A DNA stretch of 64,000 nucleotides, from positions 1-64,000 of the forward strand of contig CAYLPJ010000006.1 of NCBI GenBank assembly GCA_964385465.1, in the 5' to 3' direction. Source of the DNA: CAYLPJ01 sp964385465. GTDB lineage: Bacteria > Planctomycetota > Phycisphaerae > SM23-33. The notes under the pieces were generated by a model. The model was not told the origin of the DNA, did not search any database, and saw nothing but the letters and a program-made list of their open reading frames with translations. Both the position numbers and the translations under genes were made by a program. Below, in pieces: positions 50,971 through 59,403 of this stretch; within the stretch, counting starts at the first letter, position 1; each line of letters starts with the position of its first letter.

Positions 50971-51986
50971 GGCGTTTCGCGCTCGCGTGCGGCGTCCGCC
51001 ATGCCCGGGGGGCAGGACTCGCGGGGGATCACCGTCATGGGGATGGTTACGGGGTCGGGCATCGTCCCGGCGCCGGCGTGCTGCTCGAACATCTCCATGG
51101 CCGTCTCGGCCACGGCGTGCTGGTCCGCTTTCAGCGAGGTCAGCCGGGGGTGCACTGCCTGGGCATAGCCGGAATCGTTGTAGCCGACGACGGCCAGGTC
51201 CCGTCCGATCCGTCGGCCCACCGCCGATGCGGCGCTGTAGAGCAGCGGGGCGCAGTAGTCGTCGTAGGCCACGACGGCGTCGATCTCCGGGTGCTCGCCG
51301 AGCCAGCGCAGTGTCCGGCTGCCGGCAAGATCAGCGGCCCAGAAGGGCTCTGCCGGTCCGATGATCGGCTCGGCCAGGCCGGTCTCGGCCGCGGCTGACC
51401 GAAGGCCGCCCACCCGGACGGCGCAAGAGTAATGGCTGGAGGAGTCGGCTTCCGGCATCAGCACGGCGGGCCTTTGGCAGCCGGCGCGGCCGAGCAGTTC
51501 CGCCACACGACGGACGCCCCCTTCCTCGTCGAACGTGATGCACCCGGGCTCGCGGCGGCGGTTCGTGTTGATCTCGATGACGGGCAGGCCCAGCCGGCGG
51601 ACGCGGCTGGCGATCCCCCGGCCGACGGGCTCGAACAGGATGAGCCCGTCGATGCAGTCCTCGCGCAGGAGTCGGGGCATGTCGGTGTGGTCGCCCACCT
51701 GCTCGGGCACGATGAACTGCCCGCGCCGGCGGGCGGCCTCGATGAGCACGCGGAAGAAGTTGCGGGGCATTCGCTCCCACTGGCCCACCAGCAGACCGAT
51801 GGCCCCGTGTCGGCCGCGGCGCATGTTGGCGGCCGTGCGGTTCGGCCGGTAGCCCAGTCGGTCCGCTTCGGCGAGCACGCGCTTCCGCGTCGTCTCGGCA
51901 AGCCTGCCGGTGCCCTGGATGGCCTTGTAGGCGGTGGGCACGGAAACCCCGGCGGCGTCGGCGATCTGTTGGATGTGCTGTCCCAT
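50967..51986 (-). CDS. LacI-family transcriptional regulator
   Basis: A 339-residue repressor or activator. The N-terminal helix-turn-helix is IQQIADAAGVSVPTAYKAIQG with hinge YRPNRTAANMRRG, followed by a periplasmic-binding-like ligand domain (IGLLVGQWERMP; DGLILFEPVGRG; AVVGYNDSGYAQAVHPRLT). It lies first in the operon and overlaps the cytochrome gene by four bases. A candidate operator (51999-52018) overlaps its -10 region, so autoregulation is likely. Its ligand is probably a sugar released by nearby enzymes. GAGAGAG precedes the ATG at 51986. Confidence 0.92.
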   Translation of the reverse strand: MGQHIQQIADAAGVSVPTAYKAIQGTGRLAETTRKRVLAEADRLGYRPNRTAANMRRGRHGAIGLLVGQWERMPRNFFRVLIEAARRRGQFIVPEQVGDHTDMPRLLREDCIDGLILFEPVGRGIASRVRRLGLPVIEINTNRRREPGCITFDEEGGVRRVAELLGRAGCQRPAVLMPEADSSSHYSCAVRVGGLRSAAAETGLAEPIIGPAEPFWAADLAGSRTLRWLGEHPEIDAVVAYDDYCAPLLYSAASAVGRRIGRDLAVVGYNDSGYAQAVHPRLTSLKADQHAVAETAMEMFEQHAGAGTMPDPVTIPMTVIPRESCPPGMADAARERETP

Positions 51987-51998
51987 GCTCTCTCTCGA

Positions 51999-52018
51999 TT
52001 AGTATAACGATATATCAA
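51999..52018. promoter_or_regulatory. Candidate LacI-family operator/promoter
   Basis: On the minus strand TTGATATA-TCGT-TATACTAA is an imperfect palindrome (six of eight arm positions match), centred about 22 bases before the LacI-gene start codon. TATACT within it fits a -10 box. No good -35 was found, so the promoter may need activation, or the match may be chance in this AT-rich patch. Confidence 0.45.
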
Positions 52019-52148
52019 ACGGCCAGGGACGCGCGAAAGGTAAAAAGCCGGGCGTGTGCACCAGCCTGTCGTCGTTGGCGCGTCGCGCCGCACGACCGGC
52101 CGCGTGGGGGCGGTTGATCTTTTCCCGCAGGTCGGACACGATGAACGC

Positions 52149-52835
52149 ATGGATGATGTCGCCAAGAGGGACCTGCTGCGACGGGTGCTCAAGGGGCTGC
52201 GGGGGATGTACGGGCGGCGGCGGTGGGACGGGCCGCGGGACCCCGTGGGGTCGCTCGTGGCGACGATCCTCTCGCAGAACACCAACAAGGCCAACAGCTC
52301 GGCCGGCTTCCGGCGGCTGACCGAACGCTTCGACACATGGGACGCCGTCGCCGACGCTCGCGTCTCGGCCATCGAGCGATGCATCCGCGTCAGCGGGCTC
52401 TCCCGGATCAAGGCGCCGCGCATACGGAGCATCCTGCGGCAGGTCCGCGAACGCCGGGGGCGAATCACGCTGGACCACCTGGCCGGGATGGGCCCCGGCG
52501 CGGCCTACGACGAGCTGCTCGCCTTCGACGGTGTCGGCCCCAAGACCGCGCTGTGCGTACTGCTGTTCGCGCTGGGCATGCCGGTCTTCCCTGTGGACAC
52601 GCACATCTTCCGCATCTGTCGGCGTCTTGGTGTGCTGGAGGAGTCCGTCCCCGCCGCCGGCGCCCACGAGGCGCTCACCCCGCTGATCCGCCCGGCCGAC
52701 CGGTACGAGATGCACGTGCTCCAGATCGCCCACGGCCGGGCGACCTGCCGAGCCCGTCGCCCGCGCTGCGAGGACTGCCGCATCCTCGATTGCTGCGCGT
52801 TCGGCCAGGAGCGGATGGGGCAAGCATGGGCGTAG
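52149..52835 (+). CDS. nth: Endonuclease III (DNA glycosylase/AP lyase)
   Basis: A 228-residue base-excision-repair enzyme that removes oxidised pyrimidines. The helix-hairpin-helix FDGVGPKTALCVL carries the catalytic lysine K132, and the catalytic aspartate is D150 in PVDTHIFRI. A four-cysteine iron-sulfur loop is at the C-terminus (C-x6-C-x2-C-x5-C in CRARRPRCEDCRILDCC). All features match Nth. A GTG start at 52056 is possible but the ATG at 52149 begins at the family N-terminus; its ribosome binding site is weak. It is transcribed divergently from the LacI operon. Confidence 0.94.
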   Translation: MDDVAKRDLLRRVLKGLRGMYGRRRWDGPRDPVGSLVATILSQNTNKANSSAGFRRLTERFDTWDAVADARVSAIERCIRVSGLSRIKAPRIRSILRQVRERRGRITLDHLAGMGPGAAYDELLAFDGVGPKTALCVLLFALGMPVFPVDTHIFRICRRLGVLEESVPAAGAHEALTPLIRPADRYEMHVLQIAHGRATCRARRPRCEDCRILDCCAFGQERMGQAWA

Positions 52836-52928
52836 CCGGCCGGGGCGAGACGCTCGAGGGGTATCCGCTTTCGCCTGGTCGCTCGCTGCCGGCCACGGGC
52901 TGCTGCACTGCGGCGCAGGCGGCGCCGC

Positions 52929-53972
52929 TCAGTCTTCCAGCACGCCGCGGAGCTCGTCGATGTGCTCCTGGATCCAGCGGACCTTGTTGCGAACCATCTG
53001 GAGGAAGCCGAACCCGTCCAGCCGTCCGAAGCTGCCCGTCGCGGCGATGGGCAGGACGGCCTCGGCGATCATCGCCTCGCACATCAGCAGCGGCACGGCC
53101 TTGATCTCCGCGACGGAAATCACGTTCGCCGAATCGTAGCCCAGCAGGAACCGCTTGAACCGCGTGCGGTCGAGGTACTCCGGCCAAGTGGTGGGATCTT
53201 CCCCGCCGCCGAGGATGGAGAACTGAAGCGCCCCGTTGGCGAAGTCGATCACGCGCTGCTGGAGGCGGGCGGCGTCGTAGTCGATGACGGCCGCGACGTG
53301 CCCCTCCCGGAAGAGCATGTTCCCCGGGTGCCAGTCGCCGTGGACGATCTGGGTCTGCCAGTTTTCCAGCCCGAGTTCCTCGGTCCCCTTGGCGCAGGAG
53401 GTGTAGGCCTCTTCGAGTGCGCCGACGGTTTCGGTCAGTTCGTCGGCGGGGGGGCGGGAATCCATCGGCAGGGAGGTGACGGTGTTGCGGATGGCCTGGC
53501 GGATGGCGGGGGCGTTGTGGTAGCTGCCCGTCGGCGGGGTGTAGTCGCTGCGGAAGTCCTGGAGCAGCTTGTGGTAGAGCCCGAGGATCTTGCCGGAGTG
53601 GAAGGTCGCGTCGAGGGAGGCGTCGTAGCCGGTGCCCTCGATGAACTCGAACATCTCGTAGATGCCGTCCCGCCAGACGAGCATGGAGTCGTTCTCGTCC
53701 CGGGTGCCCAGCAGGTGGGGCAGGGGGAAGTTCTGCCCGGCGAGGGTGAGCTGAATCTGGTGGGTGAAGGCGACCTTCGGCAGGTCGTCCTTGCCGCGGG
53801 CGCGGCGCTTGAAGAGGAACTTGCCCCGGCGGCAGTCGATGACGATCTTCGGCGCGCGACGCGAGCCGCGGGCGAACTCCTCGATGCTCGTGATGACCCC
53901 CAGGTCGTAATGGCTGAGGGCCATGGCCAGCTCTTTGGCTCCGAATGTCTCGCGGACCTTGTTGTCAGCCAT
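52929..53972 (-). CDS. APH-family phosphotransferase
   Basis: A 347-residue kinase of the aminoglycoside-phosphotransferase/choline-kinase fold. Landmarks are FLFKRR (nucleotide-binding lysine), QIVHGDWHPGNMLF (catalytic loop) and AVIDYDAARL (metal-binding aspartate). The family phosphorylates small alcohols such as homoserine, choline or sugars, and the substrate here cannot be inferred. It is convergent with nth and divergent from the metallophosphoesterase gene. The length is normal for the homoserine kinase II-like branch. The gene context gives no further clue. Confidence 0.82.
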   Translation of the reverse strand: MADNKVRETFGAKELAMALSHYDLGVITSIEEFARGSRRAPKIVIDCRRGKFLFKRRARGKDDLPKVAFTHQIQLTLAGQNFPLPHLLGTRDENDSMLVWRDGIYEMFEFIEGTGYDASLDATFHSGKILGLYHKLLQDFRSDYTPPTGSYHNAPAIRQAIRNTVTSLPMDSRPPADELTETVGALEEAYTSCAKGTEELGLENWQTQIVHGDWHPGNMLFREGHVAAVIDYDAARLQQRVIDFANGALQFSILGGGEDPTTWPEYLDRTRFKRFLLGYDSANVISVAEIKAVPLLMCEAMIAEAVLPIAATGSFGRLDGFGFLQMVRNKVRWIQEHIDELRGVLED

Positions 53973-54100
53973 GATGTGCAGCCCAAGACGCGCGGTGGAG
54001 GGGGTCCGTACAGGCGCCCGCTCATCATAAGCGAGGCGGAGGGATTGTCAAACGCGGCAGATGGGAAAAACCGGAACGCCGCCGGGTCTCCTGCGGGCCC

Positions 54101-54130
54101 TTCGATCCGCCCCGTCCGGTCCGGTACAAT
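54101..54130 (+). promoter_or_regulatory. Promoter of the metallophosphoesterase gene
   Basis: TTCGAT (54101-54106) and TACAAT (54125-54130) are spaced by 18 bases. Transcription would begin about 54137, only a few bases before the ATG at 54140, so the mRNA is probably leaderless. Confidence 0.6.
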
Positions 54131-54139
54131 CGCCCGGTC

Positions 54140-55018
54140 ATGAAACTGCTGATCACCGCCGACCTCCATTACAACATCGCGCGGTGCCGCCCGGGCGTCC
54201 GGCGGCTGGCGCGGGAGGCCTGCGCCGCCGGCGGCGACGCCATCGTCCTCGTCGGCGATACCGCCGGCAGCGACCTGGCGCCCCTGCGCGAGTGTCTGCG
54301 GCTGTTCGCCGACTTCCCGGGGCGGCGGTTCATGGTCGCCGGCAACCATTGCCTCTGGACCCGCGACACCGACGAGGGCGCCTCCCTCCGCCGCTACCGC
54401 CAGACGCTTCCCGACGCCGCCGCCGACGAGGGCTTCGAGATGCTGGACCACGCCCCGGCTTTCGTGGACGGGGTAGGACTGGTCGGAACGGTGGGGTGGT
54501 ACGACTACTCCTTCCGCGACCGTTCGCTGGGTATCCCCGAGGCGTTCTATCGCGCCAAGCTCGCGCCCGGGGCGGCGGCGTACCTCGGCGGCCACGAGGA
54601 CCTGCTTGCCGCCCATCGCGACGACCTCACCGACGCCCACCTCGCCCTCGGCGCCCGTTGGATGGACGGCGTCCACGTCCGGCTCGGCATCTCCGACGAG
54701 GCCTTCGTCGAAGACCAGGCCCACAAGCTTGCCAGGCATCTCGCCGACGCCGAACGCCGCAGCGAGCGCGTGCTCGCATTCCTCCACCACCTGCCCTTCG
54801 CCGAGCTCGTGCCGACCGCCCGACCGCCGCGGTTCGCCTTCGCGGCCGCGTTCATGGGCAGCGGCCGCCTGGGCGAGCCGCTGCTGGCCTGCCGGAAGCT
54901 CACGGACGTCTACTGCGGGCACTCGCACTGGGCGGCCGAGGCGAGAATCAAACACATCCGCGCCGTGAACGTAGGAAGTACCTACACGGAGAAGAAGCTG
55001 TGCAAGCTGGAGTGGTGA
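54140..55018 (+). CDS. Calcineurin-like metallophosphoesterase
   Basis: A 292-residue cytoplasmic phosphoesterase with all metal-site motifs in order: D8 and H10 in TADLHYN, GD in LVGDTAGSD, GNH in VAGNHCLW, two histidines in FLHHLPF, and GHSH near the C-terminus. The fold usually hydrolyses nucleotides, phosphoproteins or phosphodiesters. There is no ribosome binding site because the promoter places the start point next to the ATG. The htrA-type gene begins three bases after its stop, so the two are probably in one operon. The substrate is unknown. Confidence 0.88.
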   Translation: MKLLITADLHYNIARCRPGVRRLAREACAAGGDAIVLVGDTAGSDLAPLRECLRLFADFPGRRFMVAGNHCLWTRDTDEGASLRRYRQTLPDAAADEGFEMLDHAPAFVDGVGLVGTVGWYDYSFRDRSLGIPEAFYRAKLAPGAAAYLGGHEDLLAAHRDDLTDAHLALGARWMDGVHVRLGISDEAFVEDQAHKLARHLADAERRSERVLAFLHHLPFAELVPTARPPRFAFAAAFMGSGRLGEPLLACRKLTDVYCGHSHWAAEARIKHIRAVNVGSTYTEKKLCKLEW

Positions 55019-55020
55019 CC

Positions 55021-56493
55021 ATGAGGCGATCGACGAGCAGGACGGACGAACCGGTGCGCCGGCGGGAGCGGGGCGCCCCGGCCGTGTGGTTGACGCTGGC
55101 TGTGGCGGCGGCGGTGTCGTGGGCGTCCGCGGCTGCTGCGGCAGGGGAGGGCGCCGACACGCCCGACGCTGCGAAGATCTCACGCGTCACGCCGGTGGTT
55201 CGGGCCTACCGCAGGGCCCGCCCGGCGGTGGTGAACATCTCGACCGAGAAGATCGTCACCACGCGGTTCGGCATGTTCGGGCGGGACATCTTCGACGACA
55301 TCTTCCCCAGCCCGTTCCGCCGCCGCGTGCCCGTGCACAGCCTCGGCAGCGGGTTCCTCATCCACCCCGCCGGGTACGTGGTCACCAACGCCCACGTCGT
55401 CCGCCGGGCACAGAAGATCACCGTCACGCTGGCAGACAACAGTCGCCACCCGGCCCGCGTGATCAGCGCCGATGAGTCCCACGACCTCGCGGTGCTGAAG
55501 ATCGAGCCCCCCGAGGGCGAGCCGCTGGCCTACCTGCCGCTGGGGCGCAGCGACGACCTGATGGTCGGCGAGACGGTGGTGGCGATCGGCAATCCGCTGG
55601 GCTATTCGCACACCGTGACCGAGGGGATCATCTCCGCCCTCGACCGTCGGCTGGAGTTCGAGGGCGGGGTCGCCTACGAAGGCATCATCCAGACCGACGC
55701 GCCGATCAACTCCGGCTCCAGCGGCGGGCCGCTGCTGAACATCCGGGGGGAACTGATCGGCATCAACTCCGCCATCCGCGCCGACGCGCAGAACATCGGC
55801 TTCGCCATCCCCGCCGACACGCTCATGGAGCAGTGCCCCGAGCTGCTGGACTTCGAACGGATCAACCGGGCCGTCTTCGGGGCCAAGGTCACCCAGCGCC
55901 ACACCGACGACGGCGACGAACTGCTGGTCACCGAGGTCCGCGGAGGCACGCCCGCCGAGGGCCGCCTTCGCCCCGGCGACCGCATCCTCGAGCTCAACGG
56001 CCGGCCCGTCCGGCGGATCCCCGACTTCGTCTGCGGCATGCTCGAAGCCGGCGTGCCCGCCAAGGCGAAGCTGAAGGTCCGACGCGAGGGCGAGACCCTC
56101 GCGGCCGTGGTGGACGTCCGCCGCAAGCCCAAGCCCGACGGGGAGCGGTTGGCGCGGGAGCTGTTCGGCGTGGCGCTGCGCGAGGTCACCCCGGCCCTGG
56201 CCCGGAAGTTCCGCCTGCCGATGGACCGCGGGCTGATGGTGGTCGGCATCGACGCGGGCAGCCCGGCCAACCGGGTCGGCCTGCGGCTGAAGGACGTGCT
56301 CTTCCAGGTGCAGAACCTCTACGTGACCGACCTCGACACGCTGGGGACGATCATGGAAGATGTCCGCCCGGGGACGGCGCTGAAGGTCGGCGTCGCCCGC
56401 GGGAACGTCGCGGCGTGGGTGAAGATCGTCGCCGGGCGGCAGACCGCCCCCGGCCGTGACAAGCCCGACCCGTCGGACGAAGACAGCATCTGA
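55021..56493 (+). CDS. Trypsin-like serine protease of the HtrA/DegP family
   Basis: A 490-residue envelope protease for misfolded proteins. A hydrophobic N-terminal segment (about 25-45) fits a signal peptide or anchor. The protease triad is H125 in TNAHVV, D155 in SHDLAVLKI and S234 in NSGSSGGPLL. Two PDZ domains follow (about 285-370 and 385-480) with LRPGDRILELNG and GLRLKDVLFQVQ. The length and order match DegP/DegQ proteins. It follows the metallophosphoesterase by two bases and is likely co-transcribed. Glycerate kinase is encoded 26 bases downstream. Confidence 0.93.
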   Translation: MRRSTSRTDEPVRRRERGAPAVWLTLAVAAAVSWASAAAAAGEGADTPDAAKISRVTPVVRAYRRARPAVVNISTEKIVTTRFGMFGRDIFDDIFPSPFRRRVPVHSLGSGFLIHPAGYVVTNAHVVRRAQKITVTLADNSRHPARVISADESHDLAVLKIEPPEGEPLAYLPLGRSDDLMVGETVVAIGNPLGYSHTVTEGIISALDRRLEFEGGVAYEGIIQTDAPINSGSSGGPLLNIRGELIGINSAIRADAQNIGFAIPADTLMEQCPELLDFERINRAVFGAKVTQRHTDDGDELLVTEVRGGTPAEGRLRPGDRILELNGRPVRRIPDFVCGMLEAGVPAKAKLKVRREGETLAAVVDVRRKPKPDGERLARELFGVALREVTPALARKFRLPMDRGLMVVGIDAGSPANRVGLRLKDVLFQVQNLYVTDLDTLGTIMEDVRPGTALKVGVARGNVAAWVKIVAGRQTAPGRDKPDPSDEDSI

Positions 56494-56519
56494 GCGGCAG
56501 CAGATCAACGGAGCCGCCC

Positions 56520-57659
56520 ATGCGGATCGTCATCGCGCCGGACTCGTTCAAGGAGTGCCTCTCCGCCGCCGACGTCGCCGGTGCGATGGGCGAGGGGGTC
56601 CGCCGCGCCGCGCCGGACGCGGACATCGCCGCCTGCCCCATGGCCGACGGGGGCGAGGGCACCGTGGATGCCATGGTCGCCGCGACCGGCGGGCGGATCG
56701 TCACCGCCGACGTCGCCGGGCCGCTGGGCGACTACCGCCCCGCGGCGTTCGGGCTCTCCGGTGACGGGCGCACCGCCGTCATCGAGATGGCCGCGGCGTC
56801 CGGGCTCGACCTCGTCCCGCCCGATCGCCGCGACCCGACGCGGACGACCACCTACGGCACCGGGGAGCTGATCCTCGCCGCCCTCGACGCCGGGGCACGC
56901 GAGGTGCTCATCGGCATCGGCGGCTCGGCGACCGTCGACGGGGGCTGCGGGTGCGCCCAGGCGCTCGGCGTGCGATTCGCCCGGGCCGACGGGCAGCCGT
57001 GCGTCTGCGGGCTCGCCGGCGGGGGGCTGGAGAGCATCGCCCGCATCGACCCGGCGCCGCGGGACCCGCGCGTCGCCGAGGCTGTCATCCGCGTCGCCTG
57101 CGACGTGACCAACCCGCTGACCGGCCCGAACGGGGCCGCCCGGGTCTACGGCCCCCAGAAGGGCGCCACGCCCGAAATGGTCCGCCGCCTCGCCGCGGGG
57201 CTGGAGCACCTCGCCGGGGTCATCCGACGCGACCTCGGCATCGACGTCGCCGACACCCCCGGCGCCGGGGCGGCCGGGGGGCTGGGGGCCGGGCTGATCG
57301 CCTTCGCCGAAGCCGAGCTCCAGCGCGGCGTGGAGATCGTCGCCGACGCCGTCGCCCTCGCCGACCGCCTCGCCGGGGCCGACCTCTGCCTGACCGGCGA
57401 GGGCCGACTGGACGCCCAGAGCCTCTCGGGCAAGACGGCGGTGGGGGTCGCCCGCGTTGCCGCCGCCGCGGACGTGCCGGTCCTCTGCATCCCCGGGCAG
57501 GTCGAGGCGGGCCTGGACGCCGCGGGCCTCTTTGCCGCAGTCCGCCCGCTGGTGACCGGCGAGGTCGCCCCTGCCGACGCCCTCGCCCGCGCCCGCGAGC
57601 TCCTCGCCGCCCGCGCCGAGGAAGCGGTCCGTTCCTACCTGCAAGCCGCTCGACGATAG
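56520..57659 (+). CDS. Glycerate kinase (GlxK/GarK family)
   Basis: A 379-residue cytoplasmic kinase phosphorylating D-glycerate to 2-phosphoglycerate. It has the family landmarks IAPDSFKECLSA at the N-terminus, MADGGEGTVDA near residue 41, GGSATVDGGCGCAQALG near 134, and GEGRLDAQSLSGKT near 300. The length matches. GGAG is four bases before CCGCCC and the ATG at 56520. It follows the HtrA gene in the same direction and precedes lysA by 91 bases. Likely role: glyoxylate or sugar-acid breakdown, fitting the carbohydrate genes elsewhere in the window. Confidence 0.94.
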   Translation: MRIVIAPDSFKECLSAADVAGAMGEGVRRAAPDADIAACPMADGGEGTVDAMVAATGGRIVTADVAGPLGDYRPAAFGLSGDGRTAVIEMAAASGLDLVPPDRRDPTRTTTYGTGELILAALDAGAREVLIGIGGSATVDGGCGCAQALGVRFARADGQPCVCGLAGGGLESIARIDPAPRDPRVAEAVIRVACDVTNPLTGPNGAARVYGPQKGATPEMVRRLAAGLEHLAGVIRRDLGIDVADTPGAGAAGGLGAGLIAFAEAELQRGVEIVADAVALADRLAGADLCLTGEGRLDAQSLSGKTAVGVARVAAAADVPVLCIPGQVEAGLDAAGLFAAVRPLVTGEVAPADALARARELLAARAEEAVRSYLQAARR

Positions 57660-57750
57660 GTTCCCCGGCGAGCGCGTCGGCTCTTGTGTCCCCCCGGGCA
57701 TTCGGCTACCCTACCCCGCCTGACCCCGCGCCCGTAAGGAGCGAGAACGC

Positions 57751-59031
57751 ATGGACTTCTTCAACTACCGCCGCGGCGAGCTGCACTGCGAGGACGTGCC
57801 CATCCACAAGGTCGCCGAGTTCGCCGGCACGCCGGCGTACGTCTACTCCGCACGCACGCTGCTGCACCATTACCAGGCGCTCGCGGAGGCCTTCGGCAAG
57901 CTCGATCCGACGATCTGCTTCTCCATCAAGTCGCTGGCGAACCTCGCGGTGCTCCGGCTGCTCAGCCGCGCCGGCAGCGGGTTCGACGTCGTCTCCGGCG
58001 GCGAGCTCGCACGCGCCCGCGCCGCCGGGGCCGATATGAGCAAGGTCGTCTTCGCCGGCGTAGGCAAGACCGACCGCGAGATCGCCGAGGCCGTCACCGC
58101 GAAAATCGGGCTGTTCAACGTCGAGAGCGAGCAGGAGTTCGAGAACATCGCCCGCATCGCCCGCGAGGCCGGCGAGACCGTCCGCTGCGCCCTTCGCGTC
58201 AACCCCGACGTCTACGACCCCAAGACACACACCTACACCACCACCGGCAAGAAGGAGACCAAGTTCGGCGTCGACATCGAGCGGGCGGTTACCTTCTTCC
58301 GGACCTACGGGCGGGACCCGAACGCCAGGCTCGACGCCATGCACCTGCACATCGGCTCGCCCATCTACTCCGCCCAGCCGTACATCCAGGCCATCGAGAA
58401 GGCCCTCGACCTCATCGACCGTCTCAAGGGCCTCGGCTACGAGGTCCGCACGCTCGACATCGGCGGGGGGTTCGCCGCCGACTACGAGGAGGGCGTCTCC
58501 CCGCTGGCGACCGACTACGCCCGGGACATCGTGCCCCTGCTGAACGGCACCGGGCTGGAAGTCATCCTCGAGCCCGGCCGGCAGATCGCCTGCAACGCCG
58601 GCATCCTGCTCACCGAGGTGCAGTACGTCAAGCAGGGGGGGGACCGGAACTTCGTGATCGTCGATGCCGCCATGACCGACCTGCTCCGCCCGGCGATGTA
58701 CGGCAGCGAGCACTTCGTCTGGCCGGTGCGGCTCTCCGACGGCAGCCGCCCGCCCCGGCGCACCGCGAGCTACGCCGCCGAGGGCGGCGTGAAGGTAGAC
58801 GTCGTCGGCGGGGTCTGCGAGTCCTCCGACTTCCTCGCCCGCGACCGGGTGCTCCCGCCGGTCAAGCAGGGCGACCTGCTGGCGGTCTTCTCCGCCGGGG
58901 CCTACGGGTTCACCATGTCCAGCCAGTACAACTCCCGCCCCCGCGCCCCGGAGGTGCTGGTCGAGGGCAGGCAGTGGCGGCTCGCCCGCCGCCGCGAGAC
59001 CTACGACGACCTCCTCGCCGCCGAGAAATGA
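57751..59031 (+). CDS. lysA: Diaminopimelate decarboxylase
   Basis: LysA decarboxylates meso-diaminopimelate to lysine with pyridoxal phosphate, the last step of lysine synthesis. The 426-residue protein has the PLP lysine K60 in CFSIKSLANL, HIGSPI in the barrel, the phosphate-binding GGGFAADYEEG, LEPGRQIACNAG, and the C-terminal active-site cysteine in GVCESSDFLARDR. AAGGAG precedes the ATG. It ends close to a block of inverted repeats and faces the secA-like gene. Diaminopimelate use also implies a normal peptidoglycan pathway. Confidence 0.96.
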   Translation: MDFFNYRRGELHCEDVPIHKVAEFAGTPAYVYSARTLLHHYQALAEAFGKLDPTICFSIKSLANLAVLRLLSRAGSGFDVVSGGELARARAAGADMSKVVFAGVGKTDREIAEAVTAKIGLFNVESEQEFENIARIAREAGETVRCALRVNPDVYDPKTHTYTTTGKKETKFGVDIERAVTFFRTYGRDPNARLDAMHLHIGSPIYSAQPYIQAIEKALDLIDRLKGLGYEVRTLDIGGGFAADYEEGVSPLATDYARDIVPLLNGTGLEVILEPGRQIACNAGILLTEVQYVKQGGDRNFVIVDAAMTDLLRPAMYGSEHFVWPVRLSDGSRPPRRTASYAAEGGVKVDVVGGVCESSDFLARDRVLPPVKQGDLLAVFSAGAYGFTMSSQYNSRPRAPEVLVEGRQWRLARRRETYDDLLAAEK

Positions 59032-59036
59032 CACCC

Positions 59037-59146
59037 GGACACCGGTGTGTCCGTTCTGTCCACCCCACCGGACAGTGGACACAGGGATCTATATGTACTT
59101 GTAAGTCCTTGTATTTTAACTAAATACATGCATATGGATTCTGTCC
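59037..59146. promoter_or_regulatory. Cluster of TGTCC/GGACA half-sites with AT-rich core (copy 2)
   Basis: Six TGTCC or GGACA half-sites lie at 59037, 59048, 59057, 59070, 59077 and 59142. TGTCCAC (59057-59063) and GTGGACA (59075-59081) are a perfect inverted pair. An AT-rich stretch follows (about 59082-59138), then the last TGTCCAC. The layout is the same as at 20255-20384. It lies between the convergent lysA and secA-like genes, where a promoter would not be expected. Confidence 0.6.
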
Positions 59147-59153
59147 ACTGCGG

Positions 59154-59175
59154 GGGTAAGGTGTACACCTTACCC
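59154..59175. promoter_or_regulatory. Perfect 22-bp palindrome
   Basis: GGGTAAGGTGT is followed directly by its reverse complement ACACCTTACCC with no spacer. The core AGGTGTACACCT is a zero-loop dyad, which suits a dimeric DNA-binding protein better than an RNA hairpin. It lies eight bases after the last TGTCCAC of the adjacent cluster. The remainder of 59176-59403 has no recognised gene. Confidence 0.7.
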
Positions 59176-59377
59176 GCATCTCCCCACTGCCTTGTCCGAG
59201 CGCCGGCGAGGATGATGGAGGGCGGCGACGGGACCCCATCCACCGCGCCCCCTCTCCGTGCCAACCGCCCGGAAATGCCGACGAAGCTTCTTCAGAACTC
59301 CCGGGGGCCCGGTGGCAAGACAGCGGGAGCGGGCAGTGCACCTTGGCGCGGGTGACTGGCCACTGCTCACGGATCGA

Positions 59378-59393
59378 CCGGGCACTGGCCCGG
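59378..59393. terminator. Hairpin between lysA and the secA-like gene
   Basis: CCGGGC and GCCCGG pair around ACTG, ten bases past the secA-like stop codon. It has no T-tract on either side, so a terminator role is weakly supported. Confidence 0.3.
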
Positions 59394-59403
59394 CGGAGGC
59401 GGG

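Noticed and set aside
59047..59355. A 102-codon frame between lysA and the secA-like gene
   Set aside because: It runs through the inverted repeats and the palindrome, has no ribosome binding site and no recognisable protein pattern.
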